Below are positions 34,492 to 43,331 of a DNA stretch of 64,000 nucleotides, in pieces. The notes beneath the pieces are model-generated. The model was not told the origin of the DNA. It ran no database searches and worked only from the letters and a program-made list of their open reading frames with translations. This DNA comes from Terrimonas rubra (GTDB lineage Bacteria > Bacteroidota > Bacteroidia > Chitinophagales > Chitinophagaceae): assembly GCF_042686025.1 (NCBI RefSeq), contig NZ_JBHUOZ010000001.1, forward strand, positions 434,001-498,000, given 5' to 3'. The position numbers and the translations under genes are program-made. Each line of letters opens with the position of its first letter. The first letter of the stretch is position 1.

Positions 34492-36207
34492 TTAAACCCC
34501 GGAAGGAATAACAGTTGCCGCCTGTTGCTTTTTTTCTGCCGGGGTAGGTTTTTGTACCCAGGAATTATTATAAGGTTTAAAACAGGGTTGCTGCTGCAAA
34601 CGGGTAATACATATTTTACCGTCTATATACTTACACAGGTTGCTGAAGGCTGCCTGGTTTTCTTTTTTCATTACCAGCAAGGCCGCATTAAACCCGGCTT
34701 TTACCGCAATAGGTACACCACCGCCCAGCTCAGCCCAATGACCGCCCAGCAACAGGTTTTTAACCGGGGTCTGGTAATGCGCAATATTGTTCTGCATGTT
34801 TTGCTTGCCGGGTTTGGCCCCCATCATGGTGCCGTTTTTATTGCCCGTATAACGCCAATGAGTAACCGGCGTGGCCACATCGTAAAATAAAATATGTTCG
34901 CAAAGGCCCGGAGTCAGGTGTTTATCTATCCGTTCAATGATAATTTTTGCTATCTCCTGTTTTAATTGTTTGTAAGCCTCACCGCGGATAATATTCCCGT
35001 TTTCATCACGGGTGGTAAGCCAGTCATTTTGATAATTCATATAGGCCGGCATGAATAAGGTAAGGGTACCACAACCTTGCGGGGCCATGGATTTATCCCG
35101 CACAGAGGGCGCCAGTATACTGATCTCCGACGTATGGGGATTACCATTATGATGTTCATTAAAGGGAATACTTTCATCTACCAGATGCACCAGTTCCTCC
35201 CCAAAACCCAGGGATTCCGCCGTACAATCCAAAGCAATGGATATCGTTACGGAGGAACTATACAGCTGGGCGTTCTTTAATTTGTTTTTCAGCTTTTGTG
35301 ATACGGCATGAACCGGCAGCATGTGTTCGTATAAAGTTTCAATATCGCAGGCGGCAATAACATATTTGCTATGCACTATATGGTCCTTACCTCGATGGTT
35401 AAAAGCTACTCCTTTTACCGTTTGGTCTTCAATCAATACCTGTTTTACAGCACAATGGGTAAATACCTGGTTATTGTAATGGTTAACTACATATTGCAAC
35501 CATTCAGGTATTACCTGGCCGCCACCCCTGGGCGGACTTTGAAAGTCGTGGGCATAGGACCAGCCAATGGGTACCATACAACCAATGATCTCGGTTTCGG
35601 AGGCGAACATTTTATGCAGCCGCTCGTCTTTGAAGTAATGTTTTAATCCTCGTTTTACACCCTTTTCACCACTGTAACCTACCAAGGGGATAAAAGGGAA
35701 AATAATACGCAGTAACTGGATCTTGCTTAATAGTTTTTGTTTAAAGGTCAATACATCATCGGCTTTAAAAATACTGTTGAGCCGGGTAAGCGACCAGCCC
35801 ACCCTTTTTGCTTTGGCAAAAAATTTCATGATCCCTTTGCGATCATGGGGAAAGTCCTGTATGAGGGTGTCGCGTAACTGATCGGGATCATTGGTGAGCA
35901 GATAATTGAAATCCCTGCCCTTATACCGCCTGATGCATTGCTGGGTAACCGCAGTGGGATGGTCGGTACCAATAGCATCAAAGAGTTTGGTAACAATGCC
36001 CGTGGGACCATATTGGTTTAACCAGTGAATGGCCGTATCAAAAATAAAATCCTTACGCCGGAAGCCGGCCAGGTAACCGCCGGCATGCGGCTCTTTCTCC
36101 AATACACAAACTGAAAGACCGGCCTTACTTAACAGGGCAGCAGCCGTTAAGCCGCCCACACCTGCACCAATAATTACCACATCGTAAGATGCTTCCAGTT
36201 GTTTCAT
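34492..36207 (-). CDS. FAD-dependent oxidoreductase, carotenoid desaturase/retinol reductase type
   Basis: A 571-residue flavoprotein of the CrtI/CrtISO/retinol-saturase superfamily. The N-terminal dinucleotide fold is VVIIGAGVGGLTAAALLSKAG (about residue 10) with the Glu of CVLEKEPHAGGY; the C-terminal FAD motif is NLLLGGHWAELGGGVPIAVKAG near 500. A 60-residue tail follows, with the segment CKYIDGKICITRLQQQPCF. Such enzymes desaturate, isomerise or saturate polyene chains, for example in carotenoid or flexirubin-type pigment pathways. Neighbours give no pathway. Confidence 0.82.
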   Translation of the reverse strand: MKQLEASYDVVIIGAGVGGLTAAALLSKAGLSVCVLEKEPHAGGYLAGFRRKDFIFDTAIHWLNQYGPTGIVTKLFDAIGTDHPTAVTQQCIRRYKGRDFNYLLTNDPDQLRDTLIQDFPHDRKGIMKFFAKAKRVGWSLTRLNSIFKADDVLTFKQKLLSKIQLLRIIFPFIPLVGYSGEKGVKRGLKHYFKDERLHKMFASETEIIGCMVPIGWSYAHDFQSPPRGGGQVIPEWLQYVVNHYNNQVFTHCAVKQVLIEDQTVKGVAFNHRGKDHIVHSKYVIAACDIETLYEHMLPVHAVSQKLKNKLKNAQLYSSSVTISIALDCTAESLGFGEELVHLVDESIPFNEHHNGNPHTSEISILAPSVRDKSMAPQGCGTLTLFMPAYMNYQNDWLTTRDENGNIIRGEAYKQLKQEIAKIIIERIDKHLTPGLCEHILFYDVATPVTHWRYTGNKNGTMMGAKPGKQNMQNNIAHYQTPVKNLLLGGHWAELGGGVPIAVKAGFNAALLVMKKENQAAFSNLCKYIDGKICITRLQQQPCFKPYNNSWVQKPTPAEKKQQAATVIPSGV

Positions 36208-36290
36208 ATGCTGGTAAATTACAAAACAGTTGGTAGAGTTTTAGCTTTCGTGCATAATTTTTTGCCGGTATATGGCTGCAGCGGATAAAC

Positions 36291-36444
36291 GGACCGGGTG
36301 AGGGATGGAAGCGGCATCCTTTTGCGAAGGATAGCCTGCAGCGCAGGGCAAAAGATACAGCGGACAGCCCGGCCCCGTTTTTTCCGTATGCATGTTAAAG
36401 GCGAGTTGCGAGCCGTACCGATTGTCAGCAGGAAAAAAACGGGG
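36291..36444 (-). repeat. Multi-stem structured intergenic element (element C)
   Basis: Four stems are visible: ATCCTT/AAGGAT (36316-36332), GCCTGC/GCAGGGC with a bulge (36334-36349), an enclosing CCGGG/CCCGG (36294-36298 with 36368-36372), and a long-range CCCCGTTTTTTCC/GGAAAAAAACGGGG (36373-36385 with 36431-36444). It lies between two minus-strand genes and has no plausible ORF. Confidence 0.6.
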
Positions 36445-36451
36445 ACACCCC
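36433..36451 (-). terminator. Possible terminator of the aminotransferase gene
   Basis: On minus a short GGGG-TGT-CCCC hairpin is followed by GTTTTTTT, 12 bp after the stop. The stem is only 4 bp, and the T run is also part of the long-range stem of element C. Confidence 0.45.
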
Positions 36452-36462
36452 ATTATACCTTT

Positions 36463-37641
36463 TTATTTATCAATAGCCTCCAGGATGACCGCACAGGCTT
36501 TTTTAATTTGCTCCCGGGTAATAACCAGGGGTGGTGATATACGTAGACAATTGGCAGCAAATAGAAACCAGTCAGAGAACACACCCTGCTCAATACAGGC
36601 ATCAATTATTTTTTTGTTGGTGGTAAAACTATCAAACTCAACAGCCAGCCACAAACCGTACTGGTGTACCGCTACTATACCGGGATGTTGTAATAAAGAA
36701 ATAAAGAGCTGTGCCTTTTCGTGGACCTGCGCTATTAAGTTTTCTTCCAGTAAGGCCTGCATAGCGGCCATACCCGCCGCACAACAAACCGGGTGGCCAC
36801 CAAAAGTTGTAATATGACCTAATACGGGGTTAAGGGTGAAGCTATCCATAATAGTTTTATCGGCCACAAAAGCGCCCAATGGCATGCCGCCACCCAGGGC
36901 CTTACCCAGCACCAGTATATCGGGAACAATATCAAAATTTTCGAAGCCCCATAATTTACCGGTACGCCCAAAACCGGCCTGCACTTCATCTAATACCAAT
37001 AAGGTTCCTGTTTCGGTACATTTTTTTCGCAGGGCTTGTAACCATTCGGCCTTTGGCGGTTTTACGCCACCTTCTGCCTGTATGGTTTCTATTATAATGC
37101 AGGCCGTTTGTGTATCAACAGCATCAATAGCTTCCTGTGTATTGTAGTTAACATGGGTAATACCCGGCAGCAAAGGCCTGTAGGCACTGCGCCAGTATTC
37201 ATCGCCCAGTAAACTTAAAGCTCCCTGTGTAGAGCCATGATAGGAAAAATTGCAGGCTATAATTTTTGGCCTTCCTGTATAGCGCTTACTCAGCTTCATG
37301 GCTCCTTCAATGGCTTCGGCACCTGAATTGGTAAAATAAACGTTATTGAGGCTGGCAGGCAGGTATTGGGTGAGCAGTTTTGCATATTGTACCTGGGGCG
37401 TTTGCACCAGTTCGCCATAGACCATAATATGCATATAGGCATCCAGCTGTTGTTGTATGGCCGCCAATACTTTCGGGTGGCGGTGCCCAACATTCGCCAC
37501 GCTGATGCCCCCGATAAGGTCGATGTATTCTTTACCATCGGCATTAAAAAGTAAAGCACCTTCGGCTTTGGTAATTTCCAATGCCAGGGGTTCTGGGGAT
37601 GTTTGTCCTACATGTTGTAAAAATAACTGTCGCTGGTTCAC
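36463..37641 (-). CDS. Class III PLP-dependent aminotransferase
   Basis: A 392-residue aminotransferase of the acetylornithine/ornithine/GABA type. TNSGAEAIEGAMKLSKRYTGR lies near residue 104, LLVLDEVQAGFGRTG near 214, and the PLP lysine is Lys247 in LVLGKALGGGMPLGAF. The start is GTG 37641 (reads MNQRQLFLQHV), because homologues begin there; an upstream in-frame start would add 15 unrelated residues. No amino-acid pathway genes flank it, so the substrate is undetermined. Confidence 0.88.
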   Translation of the reverse strand: MNQRQLFLQHVGQTSPEPLALEITKAEGALLFNADGKEYIDLIGGISVANVGHRHPKVLAAIQQQLDAYMHIMVYGELVQTPQVQYAKLLTQYLPASLNNVYFTNSGAEAIEGAMKLSKRYTGRPKIIACNFSYHGSTQGALSLLGDEYWRSAYRPLLPGITHVNYNTQEAIDAVDTQTACIIIETIQAEGGVKPPKAEWLQALRKKCTETGTLLVLDEVQAGFGRTGKLWGFENFDIVPDILVLGKALGGGMPLGAFVADKTIMDSFTLNPVLGHITTFGGHPVCCAAGMAAMQALLEENLIAQVHEKAQLFISLLQHPGIVAVHQYGLWLAVEFDSFTTNKKIIDACIEQGVFSDWFLFAANCLRISPPLVITREQIKKACAVILEAIDK

Positions 37642-37756
37642 TATTCCTGTTTTTGCAAAGGAAGGAAATATAAATAAGGCAACCAATTTGATAATGTGCT
37701 GATGTGCTAATGAAGCCGCCGCTTTGTGTTATCTTGCAGGTTTAAATAAATGCTGT

Positions 37757-38269
37757 ATGCCCGTTATTTTGCCTGTTAATGATAAGAGTCCCCAGTTTGG
37801 CGCCGATAATTTTATAGCTCCCAATGCTACCATTGTAGGCGATGTGGTGGCGGGTGACCAATGTTCATTCTGGTTTAATACCGTAGTACGTGGTGATGTT
37901 AATTTTATTAAGCTGGGCAATAAGGTAAATGTACAGGATGGCGCTTGTATCCACTGTACCTACCAGAAGTATGGTACTACCATTGGCAATAATGTATCCA
38001 TTGGTCATAATGCCATTGTGCACGGTTGTACTGTACATGATAATGTATTGATAGGCATGGGCGCCATTGTAATGGATAATGTAGTGGTGCACAGCAATAC
38101 CATTATTGCTGCCGGGGCGGTGGTGCTTGAGAACACCGTTTGTGAGGCCGGCAGTATTTACGCCGGTGTGCCTGCCAAAAAAGTAAAGGATATTTCGCAG
38201 GAACTGATCCACGGCGAGATCAACCGCATAGCTGATAATTACATTAAATATGCCGGTTGGTTCAAATAA
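37757..38269 (+). CDS. Gamma-carbonic-anhydrase-like hexapeptide protein
   Basis: A 170-residue left-handed beta-helix protein. Hexapeptide repeats run through about 20-140 (IAPNATIVGDVV, NNVSIGHNAIVHGC, DNVLIGMGAIVMDN), with the metal-ligand histidines in DGACIHCTYQKYG, SIGHNAIVHGC. Trimeric cytoplasmic enzyme fold; many relatives (YrdA type) have weak or unproven carbonic anhydrase activity. The start is ATG 37757 (MPVILPVND). Divergent from the aminotransferase. Confidence 0.88.
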   Translation: MPVILPVNDKSPQFGADNFIAPNATIVGDVVAGDQCSFWFNTVVRGDVNFIKLGNKVNVQDGACIHCTYQKYGTTIGNNVSIGHNAIVHGCTVHDNVLIGMGAIVMDNVVVHSNTIIAAGAVVLENTVCEAGSIYAGVPAKKVKDISQELIHGEINRIADNYIKYAGWFK

Positions 38270-38355
38270 GCGTTGTTTTAGCCCATTTTAGCCCCGGGTA
38301 CTTGCAGGTACAATTTATTCTTAGTAGCTTCGTTAAGCTTTTAGCACAAGTACCC

Positions 38356-38547
38356 GTGAAAAAATCTGCTTTCTTCATATTACCCCTTGTCTGTTGCCTG
38401 GTATTGTTATCAGGCTGTTCCCTTTTTCGCAATAAGGGGAAGGGCTGCCCTACTGACGGCCGTAATATTGGCGCCGAAAGATTAGCCGCCGGCGACCTGA
38501 ATGCCAAGGAATCCAAAAAAGCCCGCAAAGCCCGTTTCAGAGGTTAA
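38356..38547 (+). CDS. Small lipoprotein
   Basis: A 63-residue protein starting with GTG 38356 (MKKSAFFILPLVCCL), with lipobox LLSGC and a short mature part CSLFRNKGKGCPTDGRN followed by IGAERLAAGD and a basic Lys/Arg tail. I recall similar tiny lipoproteins with a GCP...RNIGAE motif in Chitinophagaceae; their function is unknown. An in-frame start at 38257 would place 33 extra residues before the signal peptide. Confidence 0.6.
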   Translation: MKKSAFFILPLVCCLVLLSGCSLFRNKGKGCPTDGRNIGAERLAAGDLNAKESKKARKARFRG

Positions 38548-38630
38548 TTAATTGTTATCGTGCAGCTTTGGCACCGTTTTTTCACTCTATACATATTGTA
38601 AGCCATTAACCCCATCTAAAATGTTTTTTT

Positions 38631-38966
38631 ATGAATTTCACCCTACGTTACGATCTTGGATGCACCGAAGCCGTACTACATGAATCCGGCAGTTTGCTTG
38701 CTTTTCAGCAAGCCGCTCATCTGTTACACAAAAATTTAAGTATTAAGTTCCATCAGAAACAGGACGATTTTGACGGCGCTAACTGGGATTTTAAATATAA
38801 AGGTCACCAGTTGCGTTTGCAATATAATGTGTACCATGGTATTTCCATTTTTCCGGCCAATATGGAGAAGGCTACGGAAAAAGATAATAAGACCGTGGAA
38901 TACCTGTTGCATAAATTACAGGGCAAAGCCGACAAGAAGGTTCAACTTCAAAATTCCATGGCATAG
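38631..38966 (+). CDS. Conserved-looking hypothetical protein
   Basis: A 111-residue soluble protein, no signal or membrane segment. It has LLAFQQAAHLLHKNLSIKFHQ and a beta-rich middle (ANWDFKYKGHQLRLQYNVYH), then a Lys-rich end. Function not recognised. It has an ATG start and its own frame-consistent codon use, with no overlapping competitor. Confidence 0.55.
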   Translation: MNFTLRYDLGCTEAVLHESGSLLAFQQAAHLLHKNLSIKFHQKQDDFDGANWDFKYKGHQLRLQYNVYHGISIFPANMEKATEKDNKTVEYLLHKLQGKADKKVQLQNSMA

Positions 38967-39105
38967 TATTACCTGCATTTTTTGATTGTTTTTTTAACTT
39001 GTTAAACAATAGCCTGTTGTTATAACAGGTTATTGTTATTTGCTAATACAAACGCAATACCCGGTTACCCATTAAAGTGTATATTGGTAAAGCAAACAGC
39101 TATGT

Positions 39106-39522
39106 ATGAAGGCCTATATCAGTGTAAGTTTTGACAAAAGAAGCAGCCTGTCCCAGGTAATAACTGTTATTAATAATTGCCTGGAGCGTTTTAAAATTAC
39201 CCCGTTAGTTTTTGTTGATAAATATAAGTTTACCCCAGAGCAGGAAAAGTATATGATGGCGACTGCCCTGGAGGAAATTGACCATTGCGATTTTTTAATT
39301 GCAGAAACCTCGGTTAAAGGTATTGGCATTGGTGTTGAAGCCGGTTATGCAAAAGCGAAAAATAAACCCCTTATTTATTTACGGCATCAACAGGCGAGCC
39401 ATTCTACAACGGTAGCCGGCATCAGTGATTACCAGGTTATTTATGCCGGCATTGCCGACCTGGAAGAACAGCTACCCGGCATTATTAATGATATACTGAG
39501 CCGACGGCTTGCGCACCGGTGA
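39106..39522 (+). CDS. Nucleoside 2-deoxyribosyltransferase-like protein
   Basis: A 138-residue single-domain Rossmann-like protein. Family features are the opening KAYISVSFDKRSSLSQV, the central EIDHCDFLIAETSVKGIGIGVEAGYA (corresponding to the catalytic Glu region), and KNKPLIYLRHQ. Members cleave or transfer the base of deoxynucleosides or deoxynucleotides. Specific substrate unknown. Confidence 0.75.
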   Translation: MKAYISVSFDKRSSLSQVITVINNCLERFKITPLVFVDKYKFTPEQEKYMMATALEEIDHCDFLIAETSVKGIGIGVEAGYAKAKNKPLIYLRHQQASHSTTVAGISDYQVIYAGIADLEEQLPGIINDILSRRLAHR

Positions 39523-39613
39523 TAAAATAAACAGGCTTACGAAACTGTATCCACCCAACTTTCCGGCCGCTTAATTGTTACAGGGTACAGATTTAAAAAA
39601 AGTAAGTGCATAC

Positions 39614-39847
39614 ATGAACCCCAAGTATTTTAAGTATATCAATACCCTTTTTATAGTGGTGCCCATGAGTTTTATCATGGCTTTTGTAGGACTTATCCGT
39701 AATTATGGTTTTGGAGAAGATTGGTTTTTCAAGTTTTTAAAAGCCTGGACGGTGATGATGCCGGTGGCCTATATTGCCGCCTTCCTGATTATTCCCCGGG
39801 CCAGGAAACTGGCAGAACGGGTTGCTTCACGATCGACTAAGGAATAG
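39614..39847 (+). CDS. DUF2798 small membrane protein
   Basis: A 77-residue protein from ATG 39614 (MNPKYFKYINTLFIVVPMSF) with two membrane helices (about 7-25 and 45-63) and the AWTVMMPVAYIAAFLIIPRARK ending characteristic of DUF2798. Upstream in-frame TTG 39575 would add 13 hydrophilic residues and is less likely. Function of the family unknown. Confidence 0.75.
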   Translation: MNPKYFKYINTLFIVVPMSFIMAFVGLIRNYGFGEDWFFKFLKAWTVMMPVAYIAAFLIIPRARKLAERVASRSTKE

Positions 39848-39863
39848 GAATGTTTTGATTTGT

Positions 39864-39958
39864 CCCGCAGATCTTCGCAGAGGAAAAACAACGCAGATTT
39901 TCGCAGATAATGTTTTAATCAGTGAAAATCTGCGTAACCAATCCGCGTTATCTGCGGG
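39864..39958. repeat. Nested inverted repeat of CGCAGAT words between convergent genes
   Basis: The outer arms CCCGCAGAT/ATCTGCGGG (39864-39872, 39950-39958) enclose a perfect 12-bp inner pair ACGCAGATTTTC/GAAAATCTGCGT (39891-39902, 39924-39935). It separates the DUF2798 gene from hemL and could act as a bidirectional transcription stop. Confidence 0.65.
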
Positions 39959-39976
39959 CACAAACAAGCTTGCCGT

Positions 39977-41266
39977 TTATACTGCCTGTTTTAAAAAGCT
40001 CTCCGTCGCAGCAATGGTTTTATCCAGGTCCGCATCACTAACTGCATTACTGATAAACCATGTTTCAAAAGCCGATGGCGGCAGGTAAATACCCTGCGAT
40101 AACATGTAATGGAAGTATTTATTGAATAAGGTATTATTAGCCGCTGCCGCATCCGCAAAGTTGTTGACCGGTTTTTCACTGAAATGTACACTGATCATAC
40201 TTCCCACGCGGTTGATGATATAGGGAATGCCGGAAGCCTTTAACACCTTTTCCAGTCCCTGGTGCAGGTAGGCCGATTTTTTTTCAATGCTTTCGTAAAT
40301 AGCCGGAGATTGTTTCAGCTCCTGCAATAAGGTATAACCGGCTATCATGGCCAGGGGATTACCACTTAATGTACCTGCCTGGTAAACGTTGCCTAACGGA
40401 GCGATATGCTCCATGATCTCTTTTTTTCCGCCAAATGCACCTACGGGCATGCCGGCCCCAATAATTTTTCCATAAGTTACCAGGTCGGCATCAACACCCA
40501 GGTATTGTTGTGCACCTCCCGAAGCCAGGCGGAAGCCGGTCATCACTTCATCAAATATCAAAACGATACCTTCTTTATCGCAAAGGCTGCGCAAAGCCTG
40601 CAAAAAGCCCGGCTGCGGGGGAATACAGCCCATATTACCGGCAACGGGTTCAATAATAATGGCCGCTATTTCACCAGGATTTTGTTGAACCAGTGTCTCC
40701 ACCGCCTGTATATCGTTAAACGCACAGGTTAGTGTATCGTGACTCACCCCGCTGGTAACACCCGGGACAGTTTGTATGTTAAAAGTGGCTACCCCGCTAC
40801 CGGCTTTTACCAAAAAGCTATCGGCATGGCCATGGTAACAGCCTTCGAATTTTATAAACTTGTTACGCCCGGTATATCCACGGGCCAGCCGGATAGCGCT
40901 CATACAGGCTTCGGTGCCGCTGTTTACCATACGGATAAGATCGACATTTGGCGCCATGCTTTTGATCAGTTCGGCCATTTCAATTTCCAGTTCAGTGGGT
41001 GCCCCAAAGGAGGTAGATAAAGCCGCTTTTTCCTGTATGGCTTTTACCACCGGTTCATACGCATGGCCCAAGATCATAGGCCCCCAGCTATTGATATAGT
41101 CTATATATTGGTTACCATCGGCATCATACAGGTAGGCGCCTTTGGCGTGTGTAATAAATAACGGTGTGCCGCCCACACTTTTAAAAGCCCTTACCGGCGA
41201 GTTAACGCCACCGGGAATACTTTTATTCGCTCTTTCAAATAAGGCAATGCTGTTGCTCGTGTTCAT
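39977..41266 (-). CDS. hemL: Glutamate-1-semialdehyde 2,1-aminomutase
   Basis: This enzyme makes 5-aminolevulinate from the glutamate semialdehyde delivered by HemA. It has 429 residues, the family length. NSGTEACMSAIRLARGYTGR lies at 115-134, DEVMTGFR at 239-246, and the PLP lysine is Lys267 in VTYGKIIGAGMPVGAFGG. Last gene of the minus-strand hem cluster, 30 bp after the STM3941-like gene. Confidence 0.95.
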   Translation of the reverse strand: MNTSNSIALFERANKSIPGGVNSPVRAFKSVGGTPLFITHAKGAYLYDADGNQYIDYINSWGPMILGHAYEPVVKAIQEKAALSTSFGAPTELEIEMAELIKSMAPNVDLIRMVNSGTEACMSAIRLARGYTGRNKFIKFEGCYHGHADSFLVKAGSGVATFNIQTVPGVTSGVSHDTLTCAFNDIQAVETLVQQNPGEIAAIIIEPVAGNMGCIPPQPGFLQALRSLCDKEGIVLIFDEVMTGFRLASGGAQQYLGVDADLVTYGKIIGAGMPVGAFGGKKEIMEHIAPLGNVYQAGTLSGNPLAMIAGYTLLQELKQSPAIYESIEKKSAYLHQGLEKVLKASGIPYIINRVGSMISVHFSEKPVNNFADAAAANNTLFNKYFHYMLSQGIYLPPSAFETWFISNAVSDADLDKTIAATESFLKQAV

Positions 41267-41296
41267 ACTATTAAAACTTTATTGATGGGTTGCAAA

Positions 41297-41824
41297 CTAA
41301 CGCTTATAATTTTGAAATCCGTTTTCCACCGCTTTATACAAATCCTCAAATTTCACATTCATGCCTATGGTAGTTATATGAATAGGTGTTTTATATAAGC
41401 TGTAGTTAAGCGTCATCATACTCTTTTTTAACGGGTTTTTCTGGGCTTTGATATATAGTTGCGGATTTTTTACTTCTACCATAATCAACTGCTGGCCGGA
41501 AACCCACTCAACACTTATCTTTTTTATATCGGACCATAGTATTTTACCGGCGGCAACACCACTGGAATTATCTGTTATGCCTTCTTCATCAATAATGAGC
41601 GCCGGCTTTTTATCGGATAGTTTTATAAGGTAAACCAGTAATCCCAGGCCTGCCAAAACAAGAAGAATGTAACCAATAATAACAATTATCAAAGAATCGT
41701 CACTCCTGATAAACCAGAATGGCTTGATAATAAACAATAATCCTGCAATAAAGAATAAAAGTGTAAACAGGGTATTCCTTATCAGTTTTGTTTTGCTTAG
41801 CGCTATGGTTGTTGCAGGGGTCAT
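41297..41824 (-). CDS. STM3941-type membrane protein with PH-like domain
   Basis: A 175-residue protein from ATG 41824 (MTPATTIALSKTKL); an upstream in-frame start lies in the cassette repeat. Two membrane helices (about 18-36 and 46-66) are followed by a soluble beta domain (ALIIDEEGITDNSS, ILWSDIKKISVEWVSGQQ) as in the STM3941/PH-like family. Function unknown. It sits between an IVP cassette and hemL, so it is probably carried on the hem transcript. Confidence 0.6.
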   Translation of the reverse strand: MTPATTIALSKTKLIRNTLFTLLFFIAGLLFIIKPFWFIRSDDSLIIVIIGYILLVLAGLGLLVYLIKLSDKKPALIIDEEGITDNSSGVAAGKILWSDIKKISVEWVSGQQLIMVEVKNPQLYIKAQKNPLKKSMMTLNYSLYKTPIHITTIGMNVKFEDLYKAVENGFQNYKR

Positions 41825-41828
41825 TTTT

Positions 41829-42352
41829 GTGAATAGTGAATAGTGAATAGTCAATTTATGATTTCCGATAATTAATTAAGCCGCTTAGTAATTTGAAGCA
41901 ATTGATTATTGAGGTTTCTAAATCTGTCAAATCTACATTTTTTAAATATTCTAAATCAACAGCTACTTCAAGTGCTGTATCAACTTCAATTAATGAGCCT
42001 CTGGCTATTTCATAAAATCTTTTTCTTTCGTTTTCAGATTTTCTTGAAGCACCCTCCGCAATATTCAAATGCACTGACAAAGCTGCTCGCCTGATTTGTG
42101 AAGTCATAGCAAATTTTTCGTCGTTTGGTAAAAAACCTGAAATGCGATAACATGTGTTAAGAAAGAATCTTGAAGCTTTATATACTTCAAGATTTTGGTG
42201 TTTTAATGTTAAAAACATAGGTAGTTAATTTAGGTGTTCTTAAAACACGAAAATAGCTACTTTCAATATTATTATAAACCTACCAAAACGCTCTTTCAAA
42301 TAACAAACGTTATTGACTATTCACTATTGACGATTCACTATCGACCATTCAC
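41829..42352 (-). mobile_element. IVP cassette 1 (word-repeat inverted arms around a four-helix-bundle gene)
   Basis: Both arms consist of 7-bp words NGT(G/C)(A/G)AT. A 16-bp perfect inverted repeat (41840-41855 with 42312-42327) lies inside longer imperfect arms (41829-41855 and 42311-42352). On minus, the hemB stop TGA lies inside the first arm and the IVP stop TAA begins at the second arm. The next start codon (41824) is 4 bp beyond. Arms of this design would pair in the hem transcript and loop out the gene. Confidence 0.55.
41856..42218 (-). CDS. Four-helix-bundle (IVP/S23) protein, in cassette 1
   Basis: A 120-residue helical protein of the family first found in 23S rRNA intervening sequences. 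The family core is FAMTSQIRRAALSVHLNIAE with GASRKSENERKRFYEIARGS following, and a last helix ending LLSGLINYRKS. Members form pentameric rings; role unknown. It belongs to a different subgroup from the copy at 43359. Its stop codon touches the repeat arm, so gene and arms seem to form one unit. Confidence 0.88.
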   Translation of the reverse strand: MFLTLKHQNLEVYKASRFFLNTCYRISGFLPNDEKFAMTSQIRRAALSVHLNIAEGASRKSENERKRFYEIARGSLIEVDTALEVAVDLEYLKNVDLTDLETSIINCFKLLSGLINYRKS

Positions 42353-43323
42353 TTTAACAACTTCGCCGCATGCTTCGCATAATAAGTTGCTATTAAATCA
42401 GCTCCCGCACGTTTGATGGAGGTCAGACATTCCAGCACTGCTTTATCCTCATCTAACCAGCCATTAGCGGCAGCTGCTTTTATCATGGCATATTCACCGC
42501 TCACATGATAGGCGCTCACCGGCACTGTAACGGTATTTTTTATTTCCCGTATAATATCCAGGTAGACCATGGCAGGTTTTACCATCACTATATCCGCCCC
42601 TTCTTCAATATCCATCTGTGTTTCTTTAATGGCCTCAATACGGTTGGCATAGTTCATCTGGTAGGTCTTTTTATCGCCAAAGCCGGGAGCGCTGTCCAGT
42701 GCATCACGAAAAGGACCATAGAAACAGGAGGCGTATTTTGCACTATAGCTCATGATACCTACTTTGGTATAGTTGTTTTGCTCCAATGCTTTCCTGATAG
42801 CGCCAATACGGCCATCCATCATATCGCTGGGTGCTACAAAATCGGCGCCGGCAGCGGCATGGCTCACACTCATTTTCACCAGGGCTTCTACCGTTTCATC
42901 GTTTACAATTTCGCCATCCTTTACAATACCGTCATGACCGTAAATGGAATAAGGGTCTAAAGCCACATCAGTCATTACCACCATTTCAGGTATAGCCGCT
43001 TTTATAGCTTTAATGGCCCGCTGCATTAAACCATGCTCATTCCATGCTTCCTGGCCTGTATTATCTTTTGTTTCATCTTTTGCCTTTACAAATAACAGTA
43101 CACATTGCACGCCCAGGCTCCAGAGCTCCTGTACCTCCTGCAAAGTGTTATCAATACTCATGCGGTAATAGCCTTTCAAGGAGGGTATCTCGTATTTCAC
43201 ATTTTCGCCTTCGTCAATAAACAGCGGCGCAATTAAATTAGCCGGGGTTAATACGGTTTCAGCTACCATGTTGCGAATGGCCGGGGATTGACGGAGAATG
43301 CGGTTGCGACGTTGAAGGAACAT
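42349..43323 (-). CDS. hemB: Delta-aminolevulinic acid dehydratase (porphobilinogen synthase)
   Basis: This enzyme condenses two 5-aminolevulinates to porphobilinogen. It has 324 residues. Schiff-base lysines are Lys196 (MSYSAKYAS) and Lys249 (MVKPAMVYLD). The metal-site segment DVALDPYSIYGHDG (about 119-132) has Asp rather than the Cys cluster, suggesting a Mg2+-type enzyme. Its start codon lies 9 bp after cassette 2 and its stop codon TGA is within the first arm of cassette 1. Confidence 0.96.
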   Translation of the reverse strand: MFLQRRNRILRQSPAIRNMVAETVLTPANLIAPLFIDEGENVKYEIPSLKGYYRMSIDNTLQEVQELWSLGVQCVLLFVKAKDETKDNTGQEAWNEHGLMQRAIKAIKAAIPEMVVMTDVALDPYSIYGHDGIVKDGEIVNDETVEALVKMSVSHAAAGADFVAPSDMMDGRIGAIRKALEQNNYTKVGIMSYSAKYASCFYGPFRDALDSAPGFGDKKTYQMNYANRIEAIKETQMDIEEGADIVMVKPAMVYLDIIREIKNTVTVPVSAYHVSGEYAMIKAAAANGWLDEDKAVLECLTSIKRAGADLIATYYAKHAAKLLK

Positions 43324-43331
43324 ACAATTGT

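Noticed and set aside
36241..36453. Small ORFs on both strands in the 36.3 kb gap
   Set aside because: They cross the strong stems of element C and have no family features.
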